A stretch of DNA of 64,000 nucleotides from Cryphonectria parasitica EP155 (Eukaryota; Ascomycota; Sordariomycetes; Diaporthales; Cryphonectriaceae), in the NCBI RefSeq assembly GCF_011745365.1, contig NW_024468913.1:3720001-3784000 (forward strand), in the 5' to 3' direction. The position numbers were made by a program, and so were the translations under genes. Under the pieces are notes generated by a model, which saw only the letters and a list, made by a program, of their open reading frames with translations, was not told where the DNA came from and did no database searches. Within the stretch, counting starts at the first letter, position 1. Every line of letters starts with the position of its first letter. This document shows, one piece after another, positions 48,073 to 58,487 of the stretch.

Positions 48073-50514
48073 GTAAGGAAGGTCAGAAAAACTTCTCTTG
48101 CAAATACGAAGATGGGCGCGTGACCAGCGTGAACAATGATCCGAAAGGCAAGCATAAACCGACTGCTCAATACAGATTTAAGAGGAGGTCATCTGCACGT
48201 CGTACATCTGTCTTCTTTTCTTATAGCAGAAACGAATCACCCATCACTATGTTCACTTGAAAATCTTAATCCCACATACAGGAACTGCTACATGTTGTAT
48301 AGATATTTACATGTACTTTAACCAGTGACACCGGGTAGGAAAGGTGAAGGTCCACCTCTTCAACGCCCCCTTTGTCCAGGCTATCTGTCGAAATAGAATA
48401 AAAATAAAAAAATATTGAGGATGTGCTCAAACTCTGACACAGGTGTGAGGCGACTACCCCGAAGAAGGACGGTCTATGCTGGAACACAGGCTCAAGAGGA
48501 TAGCAGAAGGAAGAGCCAACGCCAGATCACAAGATTCTTCACGTTCCACAGCAGCGTTATGTCAGCAAAATTCAACGCAGACAGGAAAACAAGAACAAGG
48601 ACGGAATAGCAGTACAGAACCAGAGTTTGAAAGCAACTTGCTTCATCAATTGAAATAATAAGGACGAGAACGATTTGAAGAGTCAATAATATGTCAGGGA
48701 TTCCGCTTTGACAACAGTTCCACTTGGACAGAGAATTCTCCCACTTACAGAAACCACTCCACCTGGACAAATGATTTCCACTTGGGGGGAGGGAGAGAGA
48801 GAACTTAGAAGAAGAAAAGGTAGAGACTATAGCAAGAGAAGAACATAAGTTGAAAAGAAGACAGGAAGGGGGAAACACGGCAAGAAAAAAAACAGAACGT
48901 GAATTGAACCGAGATAAGCGTAGACGGCAGTAAATAATTATACAAGAGAAATACGAAAAGAGAGTAATAACATAGAAAAGAAAAGAAAAATACATAAAGC
49001 AAGCAAGACATGAGAGGAGGGCACACGAAGAGAGAAAAAAAGTAGGAGAAAGAAAGTAAGAGGAAGAAAGTAAGAGAAGAAGGAGAAAAGCATTACATGA
49101 AGAGGAGATATCTAAAAAAGCAAAGCATATAGTACAGGAGGAGCAGAGTAGGTACAGTAGAAGGATAGTCAGTGCAGAAGGCGGACAGACAAGCAAAGTA
49201 CATACTTGAGGAGAAGAGTACATGAGAGGGAGAGCACATGAGGGAGGAGAACATTGAAGGGAAAAGAACTTGAGGCAACATGGAATGGCGGAAGAAGAGA
49301 GTAAGAAAAGTAACGAAGAGAGAATGTGGGTTAAAATAATAAGGTGAGAGAATAGAATAGTAAGTAAGGTCAAACAAAGAGGCGAAAGAAGAGAAGAGAG
49401 AATAAAAAAGAGAGAATGTAAGTTGAAACAAATTGGTGAAGAAAAGAGGAGGGAGAATTAAGTGAGCTAGAATATCAATAGAAGATAGGAGCTTGACCGT
49501 TGGTTAGAGAGAAGAGCAGACTGGAAAGATAGAGCCTTGAGAGTGTGCATGTGTGATCAGTCCTAATGTAAATACAAGATAGGGTGAACTGAGTAGACGG
49601 AGAGTACTTGCCTGTATTTCCATTGCTGCTCCTAACAAAAAGAAGAAGAGAACAGCGTGTGATAAGAAGGGAGACAATCCTGTTTGAAATGAAAGTCAAG
49701 GTCAAATGCTTCAGTGCGCAGGGAAGACTTGCCTGTAATTAGCTCCTGGGAGCCTTGACTCCTGGGCTGTGTCCACCGCCGCCCCTGAGGAAAAGAAGAG
49801 AAGAACCAGATTCAACTTGAAGGGACAGTCGAGTCCTATTTATGCTTCTCAAACACCTCATAATGTTCTGTTGTACCGGATGTGACAGCGGCAGTCGAGA
49901 CCCATGGAGTGGACAAGGCGTAGGAACCGTTGACTCAACGTCTCCAGATCAGGTGCACGCGCGTGGTGGTCGTGATGTCACGGACGTGGGAGGGTCAGCG
50001 CTACACGACCTAGCTCGGATGCGCACCAAAGGTATGTTGACCGATCTGCAAATGTCAGGCCAACAGTTCAGAAGCTTGGGGCTGCCAGAGAGTGGCCTAG
50101 ATGTTTTGTGTGGAGTGATGATGATGATGTCGACGCGTCTTGATTCCACCTGCAACTGCCGGGCTCGGACATCACTTGTCAATAAGCACGCCTAAGCTGT
50201 TTCATATCGTCGGCGAGGGAGCTTGTGGGAAGGCTCTCCTTCGAGGGCAATGTCATGACGCGCGCCTGCGAGGGATATTGACTGTGCTATGTTCTAGAAG
50301 CATAGTATTCAAGATTTGGTTTAATTATAATATGTATGATGACAAGATGATGCGTGGATCTAGTATGTAGCACAATTTTCAGCCCAATGTCACTTGTGAC
50401 AGAAAATTCGACGGAAATCTATGTGTGTGTGTGTGTGCTCTGAATCATTCCGACGCCTGGTTCGCGGATGCATGAGCACAATCCCATCTGCTCTTCTTTT
50501 GTGAATGGCGCAGC
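48073..50514. other. Gene-free region dominated by a polypurine tract
   Basis: From about 48780 to 49700 the plus strand is roughly 80-90 per cent A+G. Near 48717-48788 a degenerate minisatellite repeats CCACTTGGACA-like units. A GT run sits at 50423-50437. The long open frame on the complementary strand is composition-driven and not counted as a gene. Confidence 0.5.
48780..49700. repeat. About 0.9 kb purine-rich (A/G) tract
   Basis: The stretch is built of AGAAGA, AAAAG and GAGAG-like words with no fixed period. Sampled 60-base rows hold 6-11 pyrimidines each. Confidence 0.75.
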
Positions 50515-52164
50515 CTATGTCGACCCTGGATACTCCATCGGCGCTGACTGCGGTGTGTCCACGATGGCATTTTCATCCGCCCGGCCCGCCATCCTTGACT
50601 CCAGGCCTAGCGAGCTGCCCTCTTCAAAACTTCCTCGGCGTCCCCAATTCCTCGGCTGCCGTTTGAGGAACGCGCCCACAGAGCCCAAGTAGCCCTCGTG
50701 TCTCAAGAAGTAAGCCTGCTTGGCGCCCTTGGACCAGAACTTGATGGCATATGAAAGCGTGTTCATCGTCTGTGGGTGGCCCCTGATAAAACTGCCACCA
50801 AAGTAGATGTCTGCTAAGCCGTGAACCTGGCTCTGTAGGAAGGCGAGCTGGCCGATGTTGTTGGAGATGGCGTAAAGGAGAGACCGGGAGACGTCTGCGG
50901 AAGAGAAGCGGGATGCCTCGGCTGGCGTCGGGGCAGGTACTGCTGCGGTGCCTGATGACTGCGCGTCCTGTGAGCCTTCTTGTGAAATGTGGTGATCTCG
51001 GTCCCCGTTGCTCAGCCCGCCCATGTCCTCTGCCTCATTTTCGGCCTCGCGCTTCATGCGAAAGACTTTGCCGAACGAGCTGGCGATGGTGGTGTTCTTC
51101 AGCCCTATCTTCCCGTAGCCCGTGCCTTTCCCATATATATCGCCAACCAACATGTCGACGTTCGAGTTGTCGCCATGTGCCGCGTTGTCCAGCATCTCAT
51201 CGAACGATCGCGCGCCTGTGAGGAGGCTTAGGAGCCCCCAGAGCGTGCCGCCGCCCAGCGACGTGCCACCTACACGCTCATATTTCCTGGGGCCGGAGAC
51301 CTTGAGCATCGACACACCAGACCCTATGTTCACCAGCAGGTATGGATATATATTCTCCTCCGGGCTCGCAAAGTGCATAGGGTCCGTCTCGCTGTACGTG
51401 AACACCTCCCTCGGGATCTCGGTGATGAAGAAGTCCAACCCTATGATCAAACATTCCATCTCGTCCTCGCGTATTACGTCGACGCCCAGCGCGTCCTTTA
51501 TCTTGTCGTAATATTTATATGCGCCGCCGCCTGTGGCCATGACCGTTAGCCGGCCGGGCTTGGAGCCGTTGAGGGTCTGCTGATGCTCTTTCAGGTGGCG
51601 CATGAAGGCGATGCAGTCGTCGATACGGTCGGTTTCGAAGGACATGAAGTTGAGGCGCCCGCCAGGCTCTGTGGAGAACGCCTCGCGGGAGAAATAGACG
51701 AGCTTGGCGAGGGAGCCGCCGATCTGAAAGCATGAAAGGAGGGATTGGTCAACACACTGCAGACGAAAAGAGCCGGAGCGGCGCAGAGTGTAATGGGCAC
51801 GCCACGTACATCCGCGCCAGCCGTTGTAAATACATATTGGGGGGTCCAGGCGACTCACATCGATGGCAATGTGACTCACCACCGCCGTGTGGTTGGGCAG
51901 TCTGATGTCCTTGGTCTGGTGGTAGTCCTGCGAGCCGTAGCCGTTGAAGTTTGCGCCCGTTGGCGATGACGAGGTCTGGTCTACAATGAAGGCGCCTTTC
52001 ACGTTGATCTTGACACTGCCAGGGTGGTTGATTGTGCTGTCGATCTCAGCCGTCGTTGTCTCCGTCCTTGGCCTACCAATCTGCTCGGCGAATGCGACTG
52101 GATCATGGGCCGCAGAGCCTGTGTCGACGCCGTCTTGCGACGGTTCTGGTATCCTCTCGGTCAT
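50515..52164 (-). CDS. CAB1: Pantothenate kinase (type II, eukaryotic)
   Basis: Exons 52164-51859 and 51723-50515 encode 504 residues; the 135 bp intron lies inside the phosphate-binding motif IDIGGSLAK, which only splicing restores. The ASKHA-fold kinase signatures follow in order: TGGGAYKYY, MECLIIGLDFF, YPYLLVNIGSGVSMLKV, GGTSLGGGTLWGL, VGDIYGKGTGYGKIGL, AISNNIGQLAF, IYFGGSFIRG and EGYLGSVGAFL. It phosphorylates pantothenate, the first and regulated step of coenzyme A synthesis. N-terminal and internal low-complexity inserts (about 1-50 and 370-410) explain the length. The intron is a multiple of three and has no stop, so an unspliced message would encode a 549-residue form with a disrupted ATP site. 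Confidence 0.95.
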   Translation of the reverse strand: MTERIPEPSQDGVDTGSAAHDPVAFAEQIGRPRTETTTAEIDSTINHPGSVKINVKGAFIVDQTSSSPTGANFNGYGSQDYHQTKDIRLPNHTAVVSHIAIDVSRLDPPICIYNGWRGCTWRAHYTLRRSGSFRLQCVDQSLLSCFQIGGSLAKLVYFSREAFSTEPGGRLNFMSFETDRIDDCIAFMRHLKEHQQTLNGSKPGRLTVMATGGGAYKYYDKIKDALGVDVIREDEMECLIIGLDFFITEIPREVFTYSETDPMHFASPEENIYPYLLVNIGSGVSMLKVSGPRKYERVGGTSLGGGTLWGLLSLLTGARSFDEMLDNAAHGDNSNVDMLVGDIYGKGTGYGKIGLKNTTIASSFGKVFRMKREAENEAEDMGGLSNGDRDHHISQEGSQDAQSSGTAAVPAPTPAEASRFSSADVSRSLLYAISNNIGQLAFLQSQVHGLADIYFGGSFIRGHPQTMNTLSYAIKFWSKGAKQAYFLRHEGYLGSVGAFLKRQPRNWGRRGSFEEGSSLGLESRMAGRADENAIVDTPQSAPMEYPGST

Positions 52165-53428
52165 GGCTGTTGGCTGTGGTGTATACCGCAGGCTGCGGTA
52201 TTAGAGGAAGTCGGGTTGGTCAGGAGGATGAACGAGGGTCTGCGCATGCGACGATCAAGGACGCATCGAGATACAATGGCAATGGGTTGCGACCTGCTCA
52301 ATGTCTTCCGGGGAAAGATTGTGGTGGGTCTGATCCTCGAGCCCTCGGCAACATGGGTCAATCGCAGCCCCAGACTTTCTAGCTGCCGACTGCTATATAC
52401 CGACGATACTGAAGAAACGGTTGAAGACAAGGCTCTCCTCACACATGTTGTTGTCCCAAAGTGAGATGGGAGACAAGGAAGCAGATGTTTGCTGGTGGTG
52501 GTCAGTCAGCATCTTTTCGGTTGAGCGGATACGGAGGAGGCTGTACTACAATGTACGGTTGCTACGGTATACTTACTACAGCACTATGGTAGGGTCCCCC
52601 GCAACCCTTGTGGTAGCCACGGGACCCCGCCAGGCACACCCCTCACGGAGGCGCTAGCGGACCGCTTCCACCAGCTAGCCGGCGCGGCAGGGTCTCATGT
52701 GCCTGCCGTGCCCGCTTAATTCTATATAGCAGACAATCTACTACACGGCGGTTTTGGCTTATGTCATTCAGCATCTCCTTTACTTTCCTTCCTCTCTGCA
52801 ATGTCAATATTCTTTGGTCCGTCTTCACATCAAAATCCTTTTGTCATCCTGCATCAGTCATCTTATAGACAATTACTGATTCTCATTCATGTCTATACCA
52901 GTACTCACACAGTACTAATTATGGCGAATATCCATCTGCGGACGATTCCCTCGTTGCCTTTCCCCAGCCGATACCGGATTGAACCAAGGAAAAAAACACA
53001 CGATGTCTTCAGTTTTCATTACTATAAGTATGGTAATCTACTCCACTTAGTGCAATAAGGCATTTTTCCAGATTCTTATCAGATCCCCCACTCTAAATCC
53101 GAGCCGACAGTCAGACAATCATACTCCACCCCCCAGGTTCTGCAACGAGAAGAGTTTGCCTAAAATCTCAGTCCTTGGCCTGTTCTAACATCTCGAGTCA
53201 CGGTGCCTCAAGAGTGGCACTGCTAGTGCAAGAAAACACATTGTAATGATACAGGTTCTGTATTATGTTGGTCTTTTCATAATAAAGTGACGACCAAAGC
53301 CCTATTGATACATACGAGCCCAGGAAATAAGAGCTCAGTTGCTTCGCTCCAAACTCCTCACGACAGCCCACGCTTGACAATACGCCGAATATTTGTATCA
53401 CAAGAAGAAAGCATACAACCATCCATAC
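52165..53428. other. Intergenic region, no gene seen
   Basis: This holds the promoter of the pantothenate kinase gene (minus strand) and the 3' flank of RAX1. Only short open frames without domains are present. Confidence 0.4.
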
Positions 53429-55022
53429 TCAGTAGAAGTTACCGCCAGGAACACATACAAATATTGCCGTCAGAATGGCTGTCGATACCGCTGCGACAAG
53501 CATGGCCTGCACAAAGATGGTGTCCTGGATACTCCTGAGCGCAGGCTCTTGAATCCACACCTCTCGATCAAACACCTTCCGGATGAGATTGCGCTTTTCG
53601 TACTTGACCACCCACGGCTGGTCCTCGTAGCTGTTCGAGCTGCTAAATGTCGAAGAGCTGGCCCCGTGCGGGCCTGAGCCCTTCTCATCGCTGCCGTCCT
53701 CCCGCAGCTCCACCTCCTCATCCACGAACATCTCCCATGGCCTCACGTGGCGGTGGTGCATGCCGTGCAGCACGACGCACATCCCCTTGAGCGCGGCGCA
53801 TTGTGTCGACACGCCGAGAACCATCCCCACAGCGGGAATGGCGCGATAGCCCCTGGGTACGCTGCTCAGACAGAGCAGAATGTATGCGACCAGGCTGCCA
53901 ACGATGAGGAATGCGCCGAGGAAGTTGGCAAAGAAGACGCGCGCCGGGTTGCCGTTGCAGATGGACCATCGGATGAAGTTGGGATGTGCCTGCATCCGGA
54001 GGGTCGATTCGACGGACCGCTCCACTTGGCGAAAAGCAGTTGGGTGTGTAGTCTGGCTGAGGGCGATCAGCAACTGTTGGCGCTCGCGGGCCGAGAGGTT
54101 GAGTTGACGGGGTGCGTTGTCCATGATGTAGGTGGCGATCACGCGATCGATTTCCTCACGGAAGGGCTGGATGGTGACTATGGTCTTCTGTTAGTCTACG
54201 TCTTCTGTGTCAAGTGGCACACACACACACACACACACGTGTGCAGCTCTAATCATGCGTATGAATCTCTGTGGGGTGTCGGGCCCTGAACGGCAAACTT
54301 ACATGGCGCTTTGATTCCAACTGCAGCGAAGGCTTCGTTCGCCTGCCTCCGCCAACTCGCCGCGGCAGGCGATCCGGCAGTCCCATACTCACTCGATGAG
54401 CCCCGATCATTGAGAGACGGCGTCCCGGGGGGCGTGGAGAACGGATTACTGTTTCCCATCTCGAAGAAGACAGGCGTCCGACTGTCGAGGAATCTTGGGT
54501 TGCCCGTGGCAAAGGTGTTACTGTCTTTCTCGAAATCGGTGCCCTTCAGGACCGCCGCCACCGAAGCCGGGTCGCGCCTGAGCCCGTCGCGGTACTCCTT
54601 CTGCAGCTTGGCGAAGGTTTCATCTTGCTCTTCCTCGGTCCACTCGGGCGCGAGAGCGAGGTCGGGCGTATCGGCGCTGTGGAAGCGCCGCACGTAGGAA
54701 CGGTGCCACAGGAGGAACTGCAGGTTCTCCGCGCTGTGCTCGATATAGATGAGGTAGTTTAAGAAGTCACGAACGGTGCACGGCTGTCGAGCAGTGTCAG
54801 CTCTGTTTGGCGATCTGGATTGGTTGCCGGTGACAAACTCACGGGGCAAGTGCCGCCGTCCATGATCCTGTCGAATTGCAAGGCATCTGGGATGCCTATT
54901 GATGTGTCCGAGTGGATGCTGGCCACTGACTGTTGGGCCAGTGACTCGTTGTTCTCCTCATCTGTTGGCCTGCCAATGGGTTGCGACGGCGGGCGTCGGT
55001 AAGTGAGGCCAAGGAAACCCAT
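53429..55022 (-). CDS. RAX1: RAX1-like RGS-domain membrane protein
   Basis: Exons 55022-54843, 54783-54303 and 54177-53429 encode 469 residues. A divergent RGS domain spans about residues 55-290: it opens with CTVRDFLNYLIYIEHSAENLQFLLWH and resumes after an insert with FREEIDRVIATYIMDNAPRQLNLS. Three membrane helices follow: FFANFLGAFLIVGSLVAYIL (about 301-321), IPAVGMVLGVSTQCAAL (about 334-350), and one at the extreme C-terminus (LVAAVSTAILTAIFVCVPGG). A charged loop lies between the last two. This is the yeast Rax1 arrangement; Rax1 with Rax2 marks sites of polarised growth. The intron 54178-54302 carries a CA repeat. The internal Gly/Ser/Pro insert (about 165-205) is not expected to fold. 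Confidence 0.86.
54219..54238. repeat. (CA)n microsatellite in a RAX1 intron
   Basis: A run of about nine CA units lies inside the intron 54178-54302. Confidence 0.85.
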
Positions 55023-58000
55023 GAGGGGCTCAGAAGTCTACAGGGACCAAGACTGTGTGTATGATATTGGTGGTTCAAGCGAATGGTTGAGGGATCCAAG
55101 CAGGAGGAGGGAGAGAAGTCAGGTGTAAGTGGCTGAAGCAGTTGGAGACACAACAACTACTTGTAGGCGAACAATAGCAAGAAAAGAAGGAGTATACAGC
55201 TGATGACCGAAATATGTGAAATAAAGGATGTTCTTTTTTCATGAGACGCAGAGGAGAGGGCACATGTTCTGGGACCGCGACCTACGATGATGGCAGACGA
55301 CCATCTTTAATCAAGTTCATGACAGGCCGATCTATGTTCTGCCCTGTCTCCACCCATCCCACCTCGAGGCCGGTCCCGTAGGTTGGCTCCAGCCAGAGTG
55401 GAGATTTCCACCGCGCTGGTGATCTACTATAGTACATAGCACGAGCGGAACCAGCCCGGTGAACACCTCCTCCCCCTCTCTCCATAGTACTCAGTGCTGT
55501 CCCTCTGTACTACAAGATAGTGTACAACGGTACCACGCTTGTGCCACAGCTGTAGCTTGTATCTTGCCAGGGCTAAAACTTGATACGATGGACGGCTCGC
55601 AAATCTTCAACAAACCAGGTTAGCAAGGGGACTGCCAGAGAGCATTGATTGTCCTCCCAACGGATGAGACCTTCCTATTTGCTTCGTTGGCTCGATGTTC
55701 TTCCTTTTTCTGCTCTTGTTTTCATCGTTGTTATGGTGTTTCTTTGTTTTGTTCCTCTTCATGTGACGTAGTTCCGGGAATCAAGTCCCCAATAAGGACA
55801 TGAGCTGCCGGTGGAAACTTACTGTGGGCAATCTCTTCGACTGAACCGCCCTCAACTGAGAGACTCTCAGCTCACTCGCCTGCTATACCCCCCAAGTCGT
55901 TCTCATCATCAACTCGCTGCCGCATAGATGCAGTGGCCATACGGCCGTAAAAGAAGACACAGCATGTCCCTTGCAGACACGGAAGAAAAAGAAAGGAAAT
56001 CCCTGCATGACTACTGCGTAGAAAGGGCCCCAAGTTCTCACGTTCGCAAACAGAAAGAAAAACCCTGGCTCCCAACCATGAACTAACACCACCAATCCTC
56101 CAGCCCTTGTCCTAGCTGACGGAGTCCGGCTCTGTGGGCGCTCCCGTAATACAGACGAGCGATTGGGCCGGCGGGCCAAACCCACGAGATTTTTCTGCAC
56201 CGAGTGTGGGTTGCATTAGTCTTCCCCTCTCGCTACGATTTCTCTCTTTTCTCTGAAACACGCTGGCCATGGCGTCCCTGACTATAGATATATGGGCGGC
56301 CGCGGCTCGATTGATCCGACCGGCGGAATTATTGGTGGTGGTGATGGTGGTGGAGAACAAGGGTTTGTGTTTGCTCTTGTCATACATTGACTGTACTTTT
56401 ATCGTGAGAGTTATTGGGTCAAAGGCGCACATGTCCGATGGGCAATCTCCCCTCTGCGGCTGAAGCGAGCGGCGTATTGTGACCAACAAAGGTGCCAGCA
56501 GGAAAAATTCGATATTAAAAAGGAAGGGGAATGAGGGATGATCACTACCCTTCCGAAAATGGTCGGCCGCCTTCTCCAGTGTCTTTTTGGTCCCGATGCT
56601 CTGGGCTGAAGAATCCTTCTCATTCCTCTTGGTGATTGATATTGTGCTGCGGACTGAAGCTGTCCCTCTTCCCTCGCTTTCAGAGTGAGTGGCGTCATAG
56701 GAGCAGCAGGGACTTCATTTCTACAAAAGGCTGAAAGGGTGGGTGTGACCGTGTGTGTGTGGTGTGGTGTGTGTGCCCTTTACTGCAGTGCCACACAGAT
56801 CTTGCTGCAGTGTAACAAAATGACGACAAGATGCCCGGCTGATCCTTCCCGACCAACATTTACTAACCGGCATGCTCGGTAATCTACGAAAGAGGAGGAA
56901 GTTTCCCCGGAACGTGGCCAAATGTAAAATAAACTCTATTTTCCTTCATCTTTCTTCCTTTGCAGACGGGCGCTGGCCCATATGGATCTCTGGCTGAGTC
57001 GCGTGCCCCGTTACACGTCAATCATGGGGGAACAGACTGGTGCTTTTACGGATGCCGAAGCAACGAGTCATTCTGCCATCTGACAGGGCACCCGACCATC
57101 CGGATCTTCAACGTTGTTGAAATGGTTTCTCCTCTTCAACAGCAATAGCACACGAGGCCTACCTGTTGGGTATATGGTTTACATGTGATTCCCAAGTGGC
57201 GTGGCTTCTTCAGCTGAACCAAAATCCTAAGACGTAGAGATGTCGGCATGTCTTCCAACTCGATAAACAGATGTCGACAAAGCAAGAAGAGTGGGGGGGA
57301 GGGGAGACGTCATTCAAAGATGCAAACCGTGCGTGGGAGGTGTGTGGAGCTCGATCTCTATACTTGCTGAATCCCATTGGTAGGAGTACGAAGTTCAACC
57401 ATTGACAGTGGTGGTCATAGTAGCATTACCGAGGGGGGGGGGGGTTCCAAGATGGATCCTCAAAATGGAGCCTTCATCAGATCCGATACGAATGACGGCA
57501 AAATTCAAGCCCGAAATACAAGAGATAATCCAGCTCATCTTGCGGTTCTGCTTGGTGAGGAGAAAGAGAAGAGGGGCCATCTCGCATATCTGGTGGATCT
57601 GGGTGAAGATGACTTGATCTGGAAGTGTGAGTGGAGCAAAACAAGGATACAAGCAGAGCCTCTACGTGCACAAAGCCCCACAATCCGCGAGAGGACAAGC
57701 CTTTGGTGGATGGACGGTGCTCGAGTCCTTGTCACGCTTGGCCTGGAATGGCATGGTGGCATCGATTCTCAGCTCCGTCCAGGCAAGCCTCGTCTTGTGT
57801 GTCTTGATATGTTGATGTGTCGATGTGACGTCTATGCTTCTTCTTTCCCCTCTCTTTCTTTGCACTCGGCGGCCGTTAGGATCATCAGGGGACCGTTTCA
57901 CTACTTGCTTTGTTCGTTGCTAGTAGAAGGCTAAGCTAGGCCGTCCGTTGGGTCCGAGCGCACTATCTTCTCCAGTGTCATCTTCTCTATCCTTAGAGGA

Positions 58001-58190
58001 CAGCACCAGAAATGAAAAGCACTTCGGAAAGTGGGCCTCAACACCACCACCAACAACGTCCGGTGCCAGGAAAATCACCGCCACAAGTTGGAGAAGTCTC
58101 GAGTAATTACTATGATCGATAAGGGACGGGCCTCGGCTCTGCTCTTCTTCTAGCTCGGCTGTAACAATGCACCTTTCTTTTCCTCCGCAA
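55023..58190. other. 3.2 kb intergenic region without a supportable gene
   Basis: This holds the RAX1 promoter and then sequence up to the transposon. The open frames at 56112-56489 (minus) and 57377-57934 (plus) have no domain or splice support. G runs lie at 57430-57440 and 57294-57302, and a GT run near 56750-56772. Confidence 0.4.
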
Positions 58191-58192
58191 TA
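58191..58192. other. Left TA target-site duplication
   Basis: A TA dinucleotide directly abuts the left terminal repeat and is matched at 60397-60398. Confidence 0.85.
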
Positions 58193-58234
58193 CTGTCTGA
58201 CCCCCCCTTGCCGGACACCCGTACCCGCCGGACA
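58193..58234 (+). repeat. Left terminal inverted repeat, 42 bp
   Basis: It begins CTGTCTGACCCCCCC and is the exact reverse complement of 60355-60396. A weaker match (CTAAtt against CTAAaa) continues inward. Confidence 0.93.
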
Positions 58235-58487
58235 GCTAATTTCCGACAGCGCCATACAAATACCAACATCCTCACTTACATATTATTTCCTCAATATTGA
58301 AGCTATTCAGAAACTGTTTTGATAGATAGATAGCCCTTTAATTGACGAATCTATTGATATACTTATATCTATGCCTGGACGCCTTATGACGCAATTCTGG
58401 CAATGCCGGAAGCTAATATCTGTTCCTTCCTGTCTTCATATCCATGATCCTTTTCCTTCAACAATCTTCTACCTCAAGCAAGCCACA

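Noticed and set aside
48492..49373. 293-codon hydrophobic open frame on the minus strand
   Set aside because: It lies on the complement of the polypurine tract. A pyrimidine-rich strand lacks stop codons and encodes only Leu, Ser and Phe, so openness is compositional.
26745..55560. Similar GTAC-rich segments near 26.75, 52.55 and 55.5 kb as a repeat family
   Set aside because: Shared words are short (about ten bases) and not in a common order, so common descent is not supported.
57377..57934. 185-codon frame upstream of the transposon
   Set aside because: It crosses a G11 run and shows no domain or conserved-looking core.
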